Assembly: GCF_030145815.1 (NCBI RefSeq)
Contig: NZ_JAIXHL010000021.1
Coordinates: 1 to 64,000 of the forward strand
Origin: Sphingomonas sp.
GTDB taxonomy: Bacteria > Pseudomonadota > Alphaproteobacteria > Sphingomonadales > Sphingomonadaceae
Direction of reading: 5' to 3'
DNA: 64,000 bases
The notes beneath the pieces were generated by a model. That model ran no database searches. It was not told the DNA's origin and saw nothing but the letters and a program-made list of their open reading frames with translations. Made by a program: the position numbers and the translations under genes. Below, one piece after another: positions 33,696 through 42,625 of this stretch; the first letter of the stretch is position 1, and every line of letters starts with the position of its first letter.

Positions 33696-35954
33696 GTGAC
33701 GCGCAAGGCTCTGCTGCTCGCCGGGGTCGTCCCGCTGGCCCTGTGTCTGGTCCCAGGGGCCAGTGCGACCGGCATTCAGGACCTGCAGGACCGCGCGGTC
33801 GAACCGCCGCCGCCGTCCGAAACCCCGCTTCCCGACGATCCCAACCAGATCCAGTTTTCCGCCGACCTCGCCGAATATGATTCGAACGGCGATGTCGTGA
33901 CGGTCAGCGGCGATGTGCGCCTGTTCCGTGAGGGCAACCGGCTGCGCGCCGACAAGGTGGTGTGGAACCGCAAGACCGGGCAGGTCGTGGCGAACGGCAA
34001 TATCGCGGTGACCAATCCCGAAGGCGACACCGCCTATGGCGACCGGATCGAGCTGACCGATTCGCTGAAGGACGGCGTGATCGAGAATATGCTCGTCGTG
34101 CTGGAGCAGGGCGGGCGCATCGCGGCAGAGCGCGGGACGCGTGAGGCCGGCGGCGTGATCCGGGTCGATCGCGCGGCCTATACCCCGTGCGCCGTGGTCG
34201 ATTCGGGCAATTGCCCCAAGGAACCGTCGTGGAAAATTACTGCGGTCCGCGTCGTCTATGATCCGGCGACGCAGCGCATCCGCTATACCGGCGCGCGCGT
34301 GTCGCTGTTCGGCATCGCCAGCCTGCCGCTGCCAGTATTTTCGCATTCGGTCGGCGACGGCAATGCCAGCGGCCTGCTCGCGCCCGAGCTGCGCTATGAC
34401 GCGGTCAACGGGTTTGAAGTCGCCCTGCCCTATTATTTCAGCCTGGCACCCAATCGCGATCTGACGGTGACGCCGCGCCTGTTCACCGGCGCGCTGCCGA
34501 TGCTGCAGGCGCAGTATCGTCATCTGCTCGACAAGGGTGCGTTCAACGTCACCGGCTATGGCACCTATAGCCGCCGCAGCGACGATTTCATTTCGCCGAC
34601 TCCCGGCGTGTCGAGCGAGAACGCCTTTCGCGGCTATATCGACGCGGTCGGGCGCTACCAGTTCGACGAGAATTGGAGCACCAGCGGATCGGTGCGGCTG
34701 GTCAGCGACCGCACCTTCCTGCGCCGCTACGATATCTCCAGCGACGACCGGCTGCGCAACAATCTGCGGGTCGAGCGGATCGACCGCGATTCCTATTTCG
34801 CGATCAATGGCTGGTTCGTCCAGACGCTGCGCCCGACCGAAAGCCAGGGGCTGCAGGCGGTGGCGCTGCCCGAGATCGATTACCGGCTCCGCTTCGGCCA
34901 GGACCTGATCCCCGGCGGACGGTTCGAGCTGCAGGCCAACAGCCTGGCGATCGGGCGCAGCGCGGGACAGGATACGCAGCGCGCCTTCGCCTCGCTGCGC
35001 TATGATCTGCGCAAGCTGACCGCATGGGGGCAGGAGGTCACGCTGACCGCTTACGGCCGCGGCGACGTGTACAACACGCAGGACACCGCGGCGACCAGCG
35101 TCCCCAGCTATCGCGGGCTGGAGGGGTTCCGTGGGCGCGCGATCGGTGCGCTGGCGCTCGACATCAAATGGCCGCTGATCGGCGACGCGTTCGGGGGCAC
35201 GCAGCGGATCACGCCGCGCTTCCAGATCGTCGCCGCACCGCAGATCGAGAATATCGACGTGCCCAATGAGGACGCGCGCTCGGTCGATCTGGAGGATTCG
35301 AACCTCTTCGCGCTCAACCGCTTCCCCGGTTACGACCGGTTCGAGGATTCGACCCGCTTCACCTTCGGCGTGGATTACGCGCTGTATCTGCCGGGCATTT
35401 CGATCGAGGCAAATGTGGGGCAGAGCTACCGCCTCAATTCGCGCGCCTCGATCCTGCCGGACGGGACCGGATTGGATGGCCGCCTGTCGGACATCGTCGG
35501 GCGGACGGTGGTGCGGTATCGCGACTTCCTGTCGTTCACCCACCGCTATCGCGTGGACAAGGACAATTTCGCGGTGCGCCGGAACGAGATCGACGCCACT
35601 GTGGGGTCGCGCACCACATTCGTGACGCTCGGCTATCTGCGGCTCAATCGCAACATCCCGTTCGCGCTGGAGGATCTGCAGGACCGTGAAGAAGCGCGGG
35701 TCGGCGCGCGGGTTCAGATCTCGCGCTTCTGGTCAGCATTCGGGTCGGCGGTGATCGACCTGACCGATGCCGAGGAGGATCCCGCATCGATCGCCGACGG
35801 GTTCGATCCGATCCGCCACCGGCTGGGCGTAGAATATGAGGATGACTGTATCCGCATCGGCGTAACCTGGAAGCGCGATTACCAGACCACGGGCGATGCG
35901 CGGCGGGGCAATTCGTACCTGATCACGCTGGCGCTGAAGAATTTGGGGCGTTAG
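33696..35954 (+). CDS. lptD: LPS assembly outer-membrane protein LptD
   Basis: A 752-residue protein that inserts lipopolysaccharide into the outer membrane. It has a signal peptide (VTRKALLLAGVVPLALCLVPGASA), the periplasmic OstA/LptA-like jellyroll (IQFSADLAEYDSNGDVVTVSGDVRLFREGNRLRADKVVWNRKTGQVVANGNIAV), paired cysteines (CAVVDSGNCPKEP), and the LptD barrel ending GVTWKRDYQTTGDARRGNSYLITLALKNLGR. GTG 33696 gives the signal peptide at the very start; earlier Met codons are less likely. It begins the conserved cluster lptD-surA-pdxA-rsmA, in which SurA assists barrel folding. Confidence 0.94.
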   Translation: MTRKALLLAGVVPLALCLVPGASATGIQDLQDRAVEPPPPSETPLPDDPNQIQFSADLAEYDSNGDVVTVSGDVRLFREGNRLRADKVVWNRKTGQVVANGNIAVTNPEGDTAYGDRIELTDSLKDGVIENMLVVLEQGGRIAAERGTREAGGVIRVDRAAYTPCAVVDSGNCPKEPSWKITAVRVVYDPATQRIRYTGARVSLFGIASLPLPVFSHSVGDGNASGLLAPELRYDAVNGFEVALPYYFSLAPNRDLTVTPRLFTGALPMLQAQYRHLLDKGAFNVTGYGTYSRRSDDFISPTPGVSSENAFRGYIDAVGRYQFDENWSTSGSVRLVSDRTFLRRYDISSDDRLRNNLRVERIDRDSYFAINGWFVQTLRPTESQGLQAVALPEIDYRLRFGQDLIPGGRFELQANSLAIGRSAGQDTQRAFASLRYDLRKLTAWGQEVTLTAYGRGDVYNTQDTAATSVPSYRGLEGFRGRAIGALALDIKWPLIGDAFGGTQRITPRFQIVAAPQIENIDVPNEDARSVDLEDSNLFALNRFPGYDRFEDSTRFTFGVDYALYLPGISIEANVGQSYRLNSRASILPDGTGLDGRLSDIVGRTVVRYRDFLSFTHRYRVDKDNFAVRRNEIDATVGSRTTFVTLGYLRLNRNIPFALEDLQDREEARVGARVQISRFWSAFGSAVIDLTDAEEDPASIADGFDPIRHRLGVEYEDDCIRIGVTWKRDYQTTGDARRGNSYLITLALKNLGR

Positions 35955-36095
35955 TTTTAAGGTGGGGTACGGGCTCGCTCCGCCAATCATGACCATTGCG
36001 GCAACAGGTTACAGGCCGTAAGCCCCAGTTCAGGCACAATTGGCTAGTACACGGCCCCGATCATGGGTTCGGACAGGTTTCAGGCACAGGTGAAG

Positions 36096-37442
36096 ATGAC
36101 TTCGAAAGTCGCGCGTTTCGGCCGGATTGCGGCCCTTGTTCTGGGTATTGCGGGCAGCACCGCCATGGCGGCGCAGACCGTCGATGACGCGGCAGTGCCA
36201 TCCACGGCAAACCTGAACCTGCCGGAAAATCTGCAGCTGTTCAGCAAGGCCGATCCCAATGTGCGCAAGCCGACGGCGATCGTGAACGGCTATGTGCTCA
36301 CCCGCACCGACGTCGATCACCGCGTCAACCTGGCGATCGCGCTCAACCAGTGGAAGCTGTCCGAGGAAGAGAAGGACCAGCTGCGCATGCAGGTGCTGCG
36401 CCTGCTGATCGACGAGACGATCCAGATCCAGCACGCCAAGGCCGAAAATGTGTCGATCGCCGCCGAGCAGATCGAGCGCAGCTTTGCCGGCATCGCACGC
36501 CGCTATGGTCGCTCGCCCGATCAGATGCGCGCCTGGCTCAAGGAAATCGGATCGTCGGAGCGCTCGTTCCGCCGCCAGATCGAGGGTGAGCTGGCGTGGC
36601 AGGCGGTGATCCGCCGCAGCGTCGGCCCGTTCATCAACGTTGGCGATTACGAAATCCAGCAGATCATCGACACGATCGAAGCGTCCAAGGGCACCAACGA
36701 ATATCATCTGCGCGAAATCTATATCTCGGCGACGCCCGAGCGCGCGGGCGAGGTGTTCCAGGCGATGCAGCAGATGATCCAGCAGATGCAGCAGGGTCGC
36801 CCGTTCGAATATTTTGCGCGCTTCTCCGAGGCGACGACGAGTTCGCAGGGCGGCGATCTCGGTTGGGTCCGCACCGAAATGCTGCCCGCCGCACTGTCGC
36901 AGGCGGCGCAGCAGATGCAGGTCGGTCAGGTCGCCGGCCCGATCGAAGTGCCGGGCGGCTTTTCGATCCTGTATCTGGTCGACAAGCGCCAGGTCGGCAT
37001 GCCCGACCCGCGCGACGCGAAGCTGAGCCTGCGTCAGCTCACCGTGAAATTCCCGGAGGGCATCACCCAGGCCCAGGCCACCGCCAAGGTCGCGGAATTC
37101 GCCGCGGTGCTGAAATCCACCAATGGCTGCGGCGCGGTCGGCAAGGCGGCCGAGACGCTGGGTGCCGATGTGATCGACAATGATTCGGTGGTCGCGCGCG
37201 ACCTGCCGCCGCAGTTGCAGGACCTGATCCTCAACCTGCAGGTCGGGCAGGCAACGCCGCCGTTCGGGTCGCCGACCGATGGTATCCGTGCGCTGGTGCT
37301 GTGCGGCCGCGACGATCCCAAGGTCGCCGCCGCGCCCTCGCCCGACCAGATCCGCGACGGGCTGGAAGAACGCCGCACCAATTTGCGCGCCACGCGGCTG
37401 CTCAAGGATCTGCGCCGTGACGCGATCATCGAGTATCGTTGA
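36096..37442 (+). CDS. surA: Periplasmic peptidyl-prolyl isomerase/chaperone SurA
   Basis: A 448-residue periplasmic chaperone for outer-membrane proteins. It has a signal region (FGRIAALVLGIAGSTAMA), the SurA N-domain (AIVNGYVLTRTDVDHRVNLAIA, LLIDETIQIQHAK), one parvulin domain (YHLREIYISATPE ... FARFSEATTSSQGGDLGWVRTEMLP, GPIEVPGGFSILYLVDKR), and a second, degenerate parvulin-like segment before the final helix. AGGTGAAG precedes ATG 36096. Neighbours lptD, pdxA and rsmA are the canonical set. Confidence 0.93.
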   Translation: MTSKVARFGRIAALVLGIAGSTAMAAQTVDDAAVPSTANLNLPENLQLFSKADPNVRKPTAIVNGYVLTRTDVDHRVNLAIALNQWKLSEEEKDQLRMQVLRLLIDETIQIQHAKAENVSIAAEQIERSFAGIARRYGRSPDQMRAWLKEIGSSERSFRRQIEGELAWQAVIRRSVGPFINVGDYEIQQIIDTIEASKGTNEYHLREIYISATPERAGEVFQAMQQMIQQMQQGRPFEYFARFSEATTSSQGGDLGWVRTEMLPAALSQAAQQMQVGQVAGPIEVPGGFSILYLVDKRQVGMPDPRDAKLSLRQLTVKFPEGITQAQATAKVAEFAAVLKSTNGCGAVGKAAETLGADVIDNDSVVARDLPPQLQDLILNLQVGQATPPFGSPTDGIRALVLCGRDDPKVAAAPSPDQIRDGLEERRTNLRATRLLKDLRRDAIIEYR

Positions 37443-37445
37443 GCC

Positions 37446-38468
37446 GTGAGCGGCGCGCTGCGCCCGCTTGCGGTCGCGATGGGCGACCCGGCCGGGATCG
37501 GCCCGGAGATTATCGGCAAGGCGTGGCGCAACCGCGAGCTGCATGCCCTCGCGCCGTTTTTCGCGGTCGGTGAGCCCGGTGCGATTGCGGCGGTATGGGA
37601 CGGGCCGGTGGCGCGGATCGGCACTCCGGACGAGGCGCTGAACGCGTTCGATGATGCGCTACCGGTGCTTGCAGTAGACTGCTCGGCGACGGTGCAGCCG
37701 GGCGTTCCCGATGTGGCGGGCGCGCGCTGTGCGCTGAGCAGCCTGGAGCTGGCGACGGGGCTGGCCCGATCGGGCGCAGCGGGCGGGCTGGTCACCGGGC
37801 CGGTGTCGAAGGCGCAGCTCTACGCGATCGGCTTCACCCATCCGGGACAGACCGAATTCGTCGCCGAACGCTGTGGCGTCGCGCCCGAAAATGCCGTGAT
37901 GATGCTGGCCGGACCGACGCTGCGCGTGGTGCCGGTGACGACGCATATCGCGCTGGCAGAGGTCGCGCCGACGATCACGATTCCGCTGATCCTCGCCAAG
38001 GCGCGCGCGACCGCACGCGGCCTTGCGCGCAATTTCGGGATCAGCGCGCCGCGCCTCGCCTTTGCCGGCCTCAACCCGCATGCGGGCGAAGGCGGGGCGA
38101 TCGGGCGCGAGGAGATCGACCTGCTGATCCCCGCGATCGAACAGCTGCGGGCCGAGGGGATCGACGCAACCGGGCCGTTTGCCGGAGACACGATGTTCCA
38201 TGCGCGGGCGCGCGCGACCTATGATGCGGCGATCTGCCTCTATCACGATCAGGCGCTGATCCCGCTCAAGACGCTGCATTTCGATGAGGGGGTCAATCTG
38301 ACCTTGGGTCTGCCAATCGTGCGCACCTCGCCCGATCACGGCACCGCGTTCGGCATTGCCGGCAAGGACATGGCGGAACCCGGCGCGATGATCGCGGCGA
38401 TCCGCATGGCGGCACAGGCGGCGGAACATCGCGCCGCTTACGACGCCGAGCAGGCCACGACCGCGTGA
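37446..38468 (+). CDS. pdxA: 4-hydroxythreonine-4-phosphate dehydrogenase
   Basis: Oxidises 4-phosphohydroxy-L-threonine in pyridoxal-phosphate synthesis. The 340-residue protein begins at GTG three bases after the surA stop. Family markers: [43 protein letters not shown] and [12 protein letters not shown]; three histidines from these motifs ligate the metal. The stop overlaps the rsmA start by four bases. Confidence 0.95.
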   Translation: MSGALRPLAVAMGDPAGIGPEIIGKAWRNRELHALAPFFAVGEPGAIAAVWDGPVARIGTPDEALNAFDDALPVLAVDCSATVQPGVPDVAGARCALSSLELATGLARSGAAGGLVTGPVSKAQLYAIGFTHPGQTEFVAERCGVAPENAVMMLAGPTLRVVPVTTHIALAEVAPTITIPLILAKARATARGLARNFGISAPRLAFAGLNPHAGEGGAIGREEIDLLIPAIEQLRAEGIDATGPFAGDTMFHARARATYDAAICLYHDQALIPLKTLHFDEGVNLTLGLPIVRTSPDHGTAFGIAGKDMAEPGAMIAAIRMAAQAAEHRAAYDAEQATTA

Positions 38469-39280
38469 CCAAACTGCCCCCGCTGCGTGAAGTGATTGCG
38501 AAACACGGGCTCTCCGCCAGCAAGGCGTTAGGCCAGAATTTCCTGTTCGATTCGCAATTGCTCGACCGGATCGCGCGGGTGCCGGGGGATCTTGCCGGGC
38601 AGGAGGTGTTCGAGGTCGGCCCGGGTCCGGGCGGCCTCACACGCGCGCTGCTGGGTGCGGGGGCGCAGGTCACGGCGGTCGAACGCGACCGGCGCTGCAT
38701 CCCGGCGCTCGAGGAACTGGGCGAGGCGTTTCCGGGCCAGCTCAAGGTGATCGAGGGCGATGCGCTGGAGGTCGATGCCCCCGCGCTGTTTGCGGGCAAG
38801 CCGCATATCGCGTCCAATCTGCCGTACAATGTCGGCACCGCGTTGCTGGTCGGCTGGCTGTCCGCCGAGTGGGAGCCGTGGTGGGCGAGCCTGACTTTGA
38901 TGTTCCAGAAGGAAGTCGCCGAGCGCATCGTCGCGACCACCGACAGCGATCATTATGGCCGCCTCGCCGTGCTCGCCCAGTGGCGCAGCAGCGCGCGGAT
39001 CGCGATGCCGGTGCACCGCAGCGCCTTTACCCCGCCGCCCAAGGTGATGTCGGCAGTGGTGCATATCGTGCCGGGCGATGAGCCGCGGGGCGTGAAGTTT
39101 CGCGTGTTGGAGAAGCTCACCGCCGCCGCCTTCGGCCAGCGGCGCAAGATGCTGCGGCAGAGTTTGAAGGCGGTGCCGGGCGCGGTCGAAGCGGCGGAAG
39201 CGCTGGGGATCGATCCGACGCGACGCGCCGAGACGGTGAGCGTGGCGGAGTTTGTCGCGCTGGCGCGGGCGCTCAGCTAA
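38465..39280 (+). CDS. rsmA: 16S rRNA (A1518/A1519) dimethyltransferase
   Basis: Adds two methyl groups to each of two adenines in the 3' hairpin of 16S rRNA (KsgA). The 271-residue protein has the AdoMet motif [14 protein letters not shown] (about 50-63), acidic E in AVERD, and the catalytic NLPYNVGT (118-125); the C-terminal domain reads [16 protein letters not shown] 38465 overlaps the pdxA stop by four bases (GTGA). Last gene in the lptD cluster; a palindromic repeat follows. Confidence 0.96.
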   Translation: MTKLPPLREVIAKHGLSASKALGQNFLFDSQLLDRIARVPGDLAGQEVFEVGPGPGGLTRALLGAGAQVTAVERDRRCIPALEELGEAFPGQLKVIEGDALEVDAPALFAGKPHIASNLPYNVGTALLVGWLSAEWEPWWASLTLMFQKEVAERIVATTDSDHYGRLAVLAQWRSSARIAMPVHRSAFTPPPKVMSAVVHIVPGDEPRGVKFRVLEKLTAAAFGQRRKMLRQSLKAVPGAVEAAEALGIDPTRRAETVSVAEFVALARALS

Positions 39281-39283
39281 TTT

Positions 39284-39442
39284 CTCCCCTGCCCCGCAGG
39301 GGACGTGGCAGCACGCAGTGCTGACGGAGGGGCGGCTGCGCAGACAGCCGGGAACAGCTCGGCAAAGTTCCGCCCTCTGCGGGGCGGCCCCTCCACCGCC
39401 CGCTTCGCGGGCGGTCCCCCTCCCCTGCTGCGCAGGAGAGGA
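39284..39442. repeat. Composite palindromic repeat (CTCCCCTGCCCCGCAGGGG type)
   Basis: Outer hairpins at 39284-39303 and 39419-39442, inner GTGGCAGCACGCAGTGCTGACGGAGGGG and CCCCTCCACCGCCCGC segments. The asymmetric centre GAACAGCTCGGCAAAGTTCCGCC is shared with the repeat at 15889-16056 on the other strand. It lies between the convergent rsmA and TPR genes. Confidence 0.75.
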
Positions 39443-39448
39443 ATTAGG

Positions 39449-39952
39449 TTAGTTCTTCTTCTCGTCCTTCGCCGCCGGAGCGACCTGCGCGGTCGCGGTC
39501 GCCGGCGGACCCTTGGCGATTGCCGCGGCCAGCTGCGTCGCGTCGGCGCAATTGCCGCACAGCGTCTTCAAGCGCGCGAGATTTTCCTTGGCGCGTTCGA
39601 CCGCGCCCTTTTGCACCATCGCCTCGCCCTGCCCGCGCAACGCCGCCTGGTCGTTGGGTTCGAGCGTCAGCGCCTCGCGGTAAAAGCGGATTGCCTTGCC
39701 CGGCAGCCCCTGGGTGCGCGCGATCTCGGCAAGCGCGAGATAGGCCGGGCGGTTGCGCGGATCGACCGCGAGCGCGCTTTCGATCAGGCCATTGGCGGTG
39801 TCGAGGTCACCGGCGGCGCGTGCCGCCTTGCCGCGTTCGAGCAACGCGATCGAGCGGGCGTCAATCTGGTCGTCGGCGCGCTGGGCATTGAGCGACGTCG
39901 AAACGCTGAGCAGCGCGAGTGCTGCAGCGGCCGACACGAGCGAGATACGCAT
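39449..39952 (-). CDS. Periplasmic tetratricopeptide-repeat protein
   Basis: A 167-residue secreted protein: signal peptide [24 protein letters not shown], then about two and a half TPR units ([85 protein letters not shown]), a CGNC pair, and an A/P/K-rich tail. TPR proteins of this size act as scaffolds. Start 39952 has GGAG six bases upstream and begins the signal peptide cleanly; the ATG at 39988 that overlaps the methyltransferase stop would spoil it. Confidence 0.75.
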   Translation of the reverse strand: MRISLVSAAAALALLSVSTSLNAQRADDQIDARSIALLERGKAARAAGDLDTANGLIESALAVDPRNRPAYLALAEIARTQGLPGKAIRFYREALTLEPNDQAALRGQGEAMVQKGAVERAKENLARLKTLCGNCADATQLAAAIAKGPPATATAQVAPAAKDEKKN

Positions 39953-39984
39953 GACAGTCTCCGGACGTGGAATGGGTAGGGCTA

Positions 39985-41169
39985 TCATGCGCGCACCAGC
40001 CGCGCGACAAAAAAGCCGTCGGTCGCATCGCTGAGCGGGGTGAGGCGCATGCCCGGTCCATGCGGCGTGCCGAGCGGGAGTGCAAGCGGCTCTGCGCGGA
40101 AGGCCGGATTGCGGGCGAGGAAGGCGGTGACCTGATCAGACCCCTCGGCATCGAGCAGCGAACAGACGATATGGACCAGCGCGCCGCCGGGCCGGACCAA
40201 AGCCGCGCCGACATCGAGCAGACGCGCCTGCGTCTCCACCAGCCGCGCGAGCCGCGCGGGGGTGAGCCGCCAGCGCGCCTCCGGGTTGCGGCGCCAGGTG
40301 CCGGTACCCGAGCAAGGCGCGTCGATCAGCACGACGTCGGCGCTGTCGGCCCAGTCGGCCAACGCCTCCGCCTCCCGGTTCGGGTTGAGCAGGCGGGTCT
40401 CGACGATCTCCACCCCTGCCCGCTGCGCGCGTGGGGCGAGCCGCGACAGGCGCGCGCGGTCACTGTCGCTGGCGAGGATACTCCCCTGCCCCGCCATCGC
40501 GGCGGCGAGCGCGAGCGTCTTGCCGCCCCCGCCCGCGCACAGATCGACCACGCGCATGCCCGGCGCGGCGGCGGCGGCGAGGGTCACCGCCTGGCTGCCG
40601 GCGTCCTGCACTTCGAACCAGCCGTGCTGATAGGCGTCGCTCTTCTCCACCGGCGTGTCGCCGGGCAGGCGCAGGGCGAGGTCCAACCCAGGAATCGGCG
40701 CGGACTCGGTGAAGATGGCGGCAAGCTGATCGCGGGTCGCCTTGAGCGGATTGGCGCGCAGGTCGAGCGGGGCGCGGTCGAGCAACGCGGCGGCCTGATC
40801 TCCGTCCACACCCGATGCGGCGAGTGCGTCAATCAGCCAGGCCGGGGCCACGCCCGGCGTTGCGGCGGGTTCGCCGGGTGCGATCGGCGCGGGTCCGTAG
40901 GACGATCCGTCGAACATCGCGGCGAGATCTGGGTCCCGTGCGGCCAGCGCAAGCAGTGCCGCGCGGCCGCTCGCCGGGACTTCGCCGCACAGCCGGATCG
41001 CATCATAAACCACGCCGCGGATCGCGCGGCGGTCCTTCGACCCGGCATAGCGCCGCGCGGCGAGTTCGCGTGCGATCAGCACGTCCGCCGACGCGCCCCC
41101 GTCGCGCGCGGCGGCGATGATTGTGTCGAGCAGTTCGATGGCAGTCCGAGTACGCGCGGCGGGAGTCAT
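39985..41169 (-). CDS. RsmB/NOP family RNA cytosine-C5 methyltransferase
   Basis: A 394-residue methyltransferase with an N-terminal NusB-like helical region (about 1-130) and a C-terminal catalytic domain. AdoMet binding: [19 protein letters not shown] (about 207-225). The two cysteines used by m5C RNA enzymes are Cys286 ([19 protein letters not shown]) and Cys336 (HIVCSLLD). E. coli RsmB modifies C967 of 16S rRNA; this protein is a close relative but could be one of the other family members found in alphaproteobacteria. Gene order places it after the DUF4136-like gene by about 10 bp. Confidence 0.9.
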   Translation of the reverse strand: MTPAARTRTAIELLDTIIAAARDGGASADVLIARELAARRYAGSKDRRAIRGVVYDAIRLCGEVPASGRAALLALAARDPDLAAMFDGSSYGPAPIAPGEPAATPGVAPAWLIDALAASGVDGDQAAALLDRAPLDLRANPLKATRDQLAAIFTESAPIPGLDLALRLPGDTPVEKSDAYQHGWFEVQDAGSQAVTLAAAAAPGMRVVDLCAGGGGKTLALAAAMAGQGSILASDSDRARLSRLAPRAQRAGVEIVETRLLNPNREAEALADWADSADVVLIDAPCSGTGTWRRNPEARWRLTPARLARLVETQARLLDVGAALVRPGGALVHIVCSLLDAEGSDQVTAFLARNPAFRAEPLALPLGTPHGPGMRLTPLSDATDGFFVARLVRA

Positions 41170-41178
41170 TCCGGCGCT

Positions 41179-41712
41179 TTAGGGGATGGATAGCGGTTCG
41201 GCGAGAGTCTGCGGGAATGCTCGGATGATCGCGGGCGCAAGCTTGGCGGCAAGCGTCGCGGGCACATCGGCGCGGGTGCCTGCTGCCTGCGCCGTCAGCG
41301 CGCTGCCGCGCCACACGACCTTGTCATCGGCGCGGCTGACCAGCTCGACCGTCAGTGTGGTGACGATGAGGCCGCGCAGCTGGCGCTTGTCGGAGGGCAG
41401 TGCGACACTGACCCCGCCGCCCCAATTACCAAGGCCGCCCGACGCGCCCGGCTCGCGCCCGTTCGATGCCACCGCGCCACGCTCGGCCCGGGTCACGCCG
41501 ATCCGCGCGATGTAACGCCCACGCGCCTGCGGCGGCAGTGCGGTGAAGCGTGCGTCGAGCAGCGCCTGTTCGACCGCATCGACGAAGGCCTGACGCGCCG
41601 CTGCGGGCATCGCCTCATCCTTGACCGCCTCGACCGTCACCGTGCCCGGCGTCAGCGCCGGAGCCTCCTGAACGCCGGAGGCCAGTAGCGCCAAAGCTGC
41701 CATCCACATCAT
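41179..41712 (-). CDS. Secreted DUF4136-like protein
   Basis: A 177-residue protein with an N-terminal hydrophobic segment (MMWMAALALLASG) and a body in which FVDAVEQALLDARFTAL and the strand LIVTTLTVELVSRADDKVVWRGSALTAQAAGTRADVPATLAAKLAPAIIRAFP resemble DUF4136-type periplasmic lipoprotein domains, though no lipobox cysteine is present. I choose ATG 41712, with GGAAGG seven bases upstream. It lies between the TonB-like gene (20 bp gap) and the RNA methyltransferase (10 bp gap), in one run. Confidence 0.6.
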   Translation of the reverse strand: MMWMAALALLASGVQEAPALTPGTVTVEAVKDEAMPAAARQAFVDAVEQALLDARFTALPPQARGRYIARIGVTRAERGAVASNGREPGASGGLGNWGGGVSVALPSDKRQLRGLIVTTLTVELVSRADDKVVWRGSALTAQAAGTRADVPATLAAKLAPAIIRAFPQTLAEPLSIP

Positions 41713-41731
41713 CGTCATTCCTTCCTGAAAG

Positions 41732-42568
41732 CTACCGGACGCGTGTTGAGTCGATTTCATAGTCGATGCGGATCCGCACCCATTCGCCCACCTGATACTG
41801 CCCGCGCAGTCGCGGAGGGCGGACGCGGAACTGCCAAGCGGCAGCGAGCACGGCGCGACCGATCTGCGCGCCGTCCGGATATTCGTCGAGCAAGGTGCAG
41901 CTGTCGATGCGATACTCCTGCACCGTCCGGCACGCAATCAACGCCCAGCCCGGTGGACGCGCGGTCGAGAGATAGCCGCGCAGCTCGCTGTCATAGGGTT
42001 CGCGGAACCACGACGCGGCGTAGAGCGGCTCGCCATTCGGCCCGCGCCCTTCGACGCGGCGCGAATCCCCGGGATCGGGACCGGGCGCAGGCGGCCCCGC
42101 AACGCGGCGCGCGGGCGCTGCCGGTCCGGCGGCAGGGCGACGCGGGATGCTGCCGATATCGGGCATGCTGTTCAACGGGATGTCGAGCAGTAAGGGCGGG
42201 GCGGGCGGTGGGTCGGTCACCACCGGGGCGGGCGCTGGTGGCGTATCCGCATCGCGCGGCTGCGCGCGCATCGTCGGCTGAGGCTCGGTCGCGGCGGGGC
42301 GGGCTTCGGACGGCGGCTCGGGCGCGGACTCGGGTTCGGGACTGACGCCAAAGGTCTTCATCGGCACCGTCTCTTCGGGCGGAGTCAGGATGTCGGGCGC
42401 GAGCGTCAGCAGCAGCAGCGCCAGCAGCAGCTCGATCAGCAGCGCCAGCGCGATCGCAATCGCACGCGTGCCGAACCGCTCACGCGCGCGCTGGAGCAGC
42501 GGGCGTGAGTCTTCGGGTTGGGGCGGGACGGCGATACTCGACAAGGCGGGGTCGGATTGCCCATGCAT
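41732..42568 (-). CDS. TonB-like membrane-anchored proline-rich protein
   Basis: A 278-residue protein. One N-terminal transmembrane helix (about 35-57, AIAIALALLIELLLALLLLTLA) after a short cytoplasmic part, then about 100 residues very rich in Pro, Ala and Glu (PEPESAPEPPSEARPAATEPQPT), then a compact domain with two cysteines (WALIACRTVQEYRIDSCTLLDEYPDGAQIGRAVLAAAWQFRVRPPRLRGQ). This is the architecture of TonB, and the end domain resembles the TonB-C fold by pattern. No exbB/exbD genes are in the window, so it may be a TonB-like adapter rather than a true energy transducer. Confidence 0.65.
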   Translation of the reverse strand: MHGQSDPALSSIAVPPQPEDSRPLLQRARERFGTRAIAIALALLIELLLALLLLTLAPDILTPPEETVPMKTFGVSPEPESAPEPPSEARPAATEPQPTMRAQPRDADTPPAPAPVVTDPPPAPPLLLDIPLNSMPDIGSIPRRPAAGPAAPARRVAGPPAPGPDPGDSRRVEGRGPNGEPLYAASWFREPYDSELRGYLSTARPPGWALIACRTVQEYRIDSCTLLDEYPDGAQIGRAVLAAAWQFRVRPPRLRGQYQVGEWVRIRIDYEIDSTRVR

Positions 42569-42625
42569 TGCGTCGAAATGATGTCGTCCTGCAATCCTCT
42601 CCCTGGCGGGCGAGGATCGCTCCCC